From contig JBAQTC010000002.1 in assembly GCA_049296795.1 (NCBI GenBank), forward strand, positions 1 through 64,000: a stretch of 64,000 nucleotides of DNA, in the 5' to 3' direction. Made by a program: the position numbers and the translations under genes. Each line of letters opens with the position of its first letter. Positions within the stretch are counted from its first letter, which is position 1. Shown here piece after piece: positions 63,139 to 64,000 of this stretch. This stretch comes from CAXNKH01 sp049296795. GTDB taxonomy: Bacteria > Pseudomonadota > Gammaproteobacteria > Burkholderiales > Burkholderiaceae_C. The notes beneath the pieces are model-generated. The model made no database searches. It was not told where the DNA came from and saw only the letters and a list, made by a program, of their open reading frames with translations.

Positions 63139-63879
63139 TCAGGCAGGTACGCAATTTTCCTGTTCCAGCTTCTTAAGCATTTGGGTTCGAACCAGATTCC
63201 AAAAGCGCCCGTAATCCTGCCACACCACATTGGCAGCGACTTCCTTATCGTCCATGAACGTGACCGTACCTGCGGGACCGGCCAGCAAAGTCGCTTGAAA
63301 CTGCATGCGGGCGTTTTGCTCCAGATAAACGCTGCGCCCTATCGCCACCTGCAGGCTCTCGCCAACGACCACAGCACCGTGGCCGCGCATCAGCGCTGCC
63401 GGATGGCGCCCGAGTTTTCGGGCCAGTGAGGCACCCAAGTAACTGTCGCGCACCAGCATATCGCTGCCCGGCAAGGCATCCCGAATTTCCCAGTTGGGCA
63501 CTCCCAGACCAATGAAGGCCGACATATGAAAAATGGGTTGCAATGGCGTGTTGCTGCAGCAAAACGGAATCACCGACGGTGAGTGGTTGTGCACCACCGA
63601 CATGATTTCCGGGCGCTGCTGGTAAACCTCGCCATGAATAAAACGTTCGTTCACCGGATGACGGCCTTGGGCATCAATCGGCTGACTGTCCATGCCGAAC
63701 TCCATGATGTCGGATTCGACCACCAGCTCGGGAGGCACCGAGCGTGCCATCCAGAAACGCTCGGGATTATTTGGGCAGCGCACACTGATGTGACCATAGG
63801 CATCAATGATGCCGTGCTCGGCCAGTAGGCGGTTGGCAATCACCAAGTCTTGGAACAGGCTGGCGTGGGTTGGGTGCAT
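63139..63879 (-). CDS. Class II aldolase/adducin-family protein
   Basis: The 246-aa protein has the zinc-binding His pair (VVHNHSP) and the third His (MRGHGAVVVG) of the fuculose-aldolase/adducin fold, with AYGHISVR near the start. Members include aldolases and decarboxylases of acid sugars and hydroxy acids. It precedes the Mo-hydroxylase genes on the same strand with 136 bp between, which may hold a promoter. The last 121 bp of the window beyond it show nothing I can call. Confidence 0.85.
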   Translation of the reverse strand: MHPTHASLFQDLVIANRLLAEHGIIDAYGHISVRCPNNPERFWMARSVPPELVVESDIMEFGMDSQPIDAQGRHPVNERFIHGEVYQQRPEIMSVVHNHSPSVIPFCCSNTPLQPIFHMSAFIGLGVPNWEIRDALPGSDMLVRDSYLGASLARKLGRHPAALMRGHGAVVVGESLQVAIGRSVYLEQNARMQFQATLLAGPAGTVTFMDDKEVAANVVWQDYGRFWNLVRTQMLKKLEQENCVPA

Positions 63880-64000
63880 AAAAGTCTCCTGAAAAATTAT
63901 TGAACGTTACGGAATTCAGGACACCGGTAGGCTTGTGTACGCCCCTGTGCTTGGGGTGAGTAGCTACGCGGCTGTCCCCCGCCCTTCGGGCTCCTCCTTA

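Overview
The window is a piece of a betaproteobacterial chromosome, most likely order Burkholderiales and family Comamonadaceae or a close relative. The reasons are four tripartite-tricarboxylate (Bug/TctC) solute receptors in 16 kb, a dnaG-rpoD pair whose RpoD has the long Lys/Pro/Ala-rich N-terminus usual in that group, and the codon use. The assignment is inference from gene content only.

Positions 797-39404 are one complete, apparently intact siphophage-type prophage. It sits in the 3' end of a tRNA-Val(GAC) gene, which remains whole at the right end (39381-39457, minus strand). A 69-bp imperfect direct repeat (tRNA 3' end plus terminator hairpin) marks attL (797-865) and attR (39336-39404). 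From right to left it carries integrase and excisionase (plus strand, next to attR); a chain of very small early genes with a DnaQ-like exonuclease and an SSB-like protein; a DUF4258/Xre toxin-antitoxin pair; the CI repressor with a membrane-anchored HIRAN-domain protein; divergent Cro; replication and recombination genes (O-like initiator, PLD-like nuclease, NinB, Ref-like, RusA, HNH); packaging (TerS, ParB-methyltransferase, TerL); head (portal, protease, two paralogous HK97-fold capsid proteins, connectors); tail (tube protein, G/GT chaperone with a canonical -1 frameshift heptamer, tape measure, tip proteins, 1100-aa central tip protein); a tail-fibre cassette; and lysis genes. The fibre cassette ends in a collagen-like fibre that is translationally coupled to a 2OG-Fe(II) hydroxylase.

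Left of attL lie a possible IS21-like insertion-sequence end and one unrecognised gene. Right of the tRNA the host chromosome continues with an SDR dehydrogenase, a gamma-glutamyltransferase, a Bug receptor, dnaG and rpoD, and then two catabolic operons. Operon A (47906-53435) has a benzoylformate-decarboxylase-like ThDP enzyme, an AtuA/DUF1446 pair, a Bug receptor and a ketopantoate-reductase-family enzyme. Operon B (54489-60301) has an acetolactate-synthase-like ThDP enzyme, an enolase-superfamily enzyme, a Bug receptor and soxX-soxY-soxZ-soxA, with no soxB or soxCD in view and with a SoxY that lacks the usual GGCGG tail. On the opposite strand, meeting soxA tail to tail, are an isoquinoline-1-oxidoreductase-like molybdenum hydroxylase (large and small subunits) and a class II aldolase-family gene.

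The observations I rank highest are the collagen-like fibre with its hydroxylase, the tandem capsid paralogues separated by a UUCG hairpin, the membrane-tethered HIRAN protein co-transcribed with the repressor, and the Sox carrier genes embedded in a carbon-catabolic operon.
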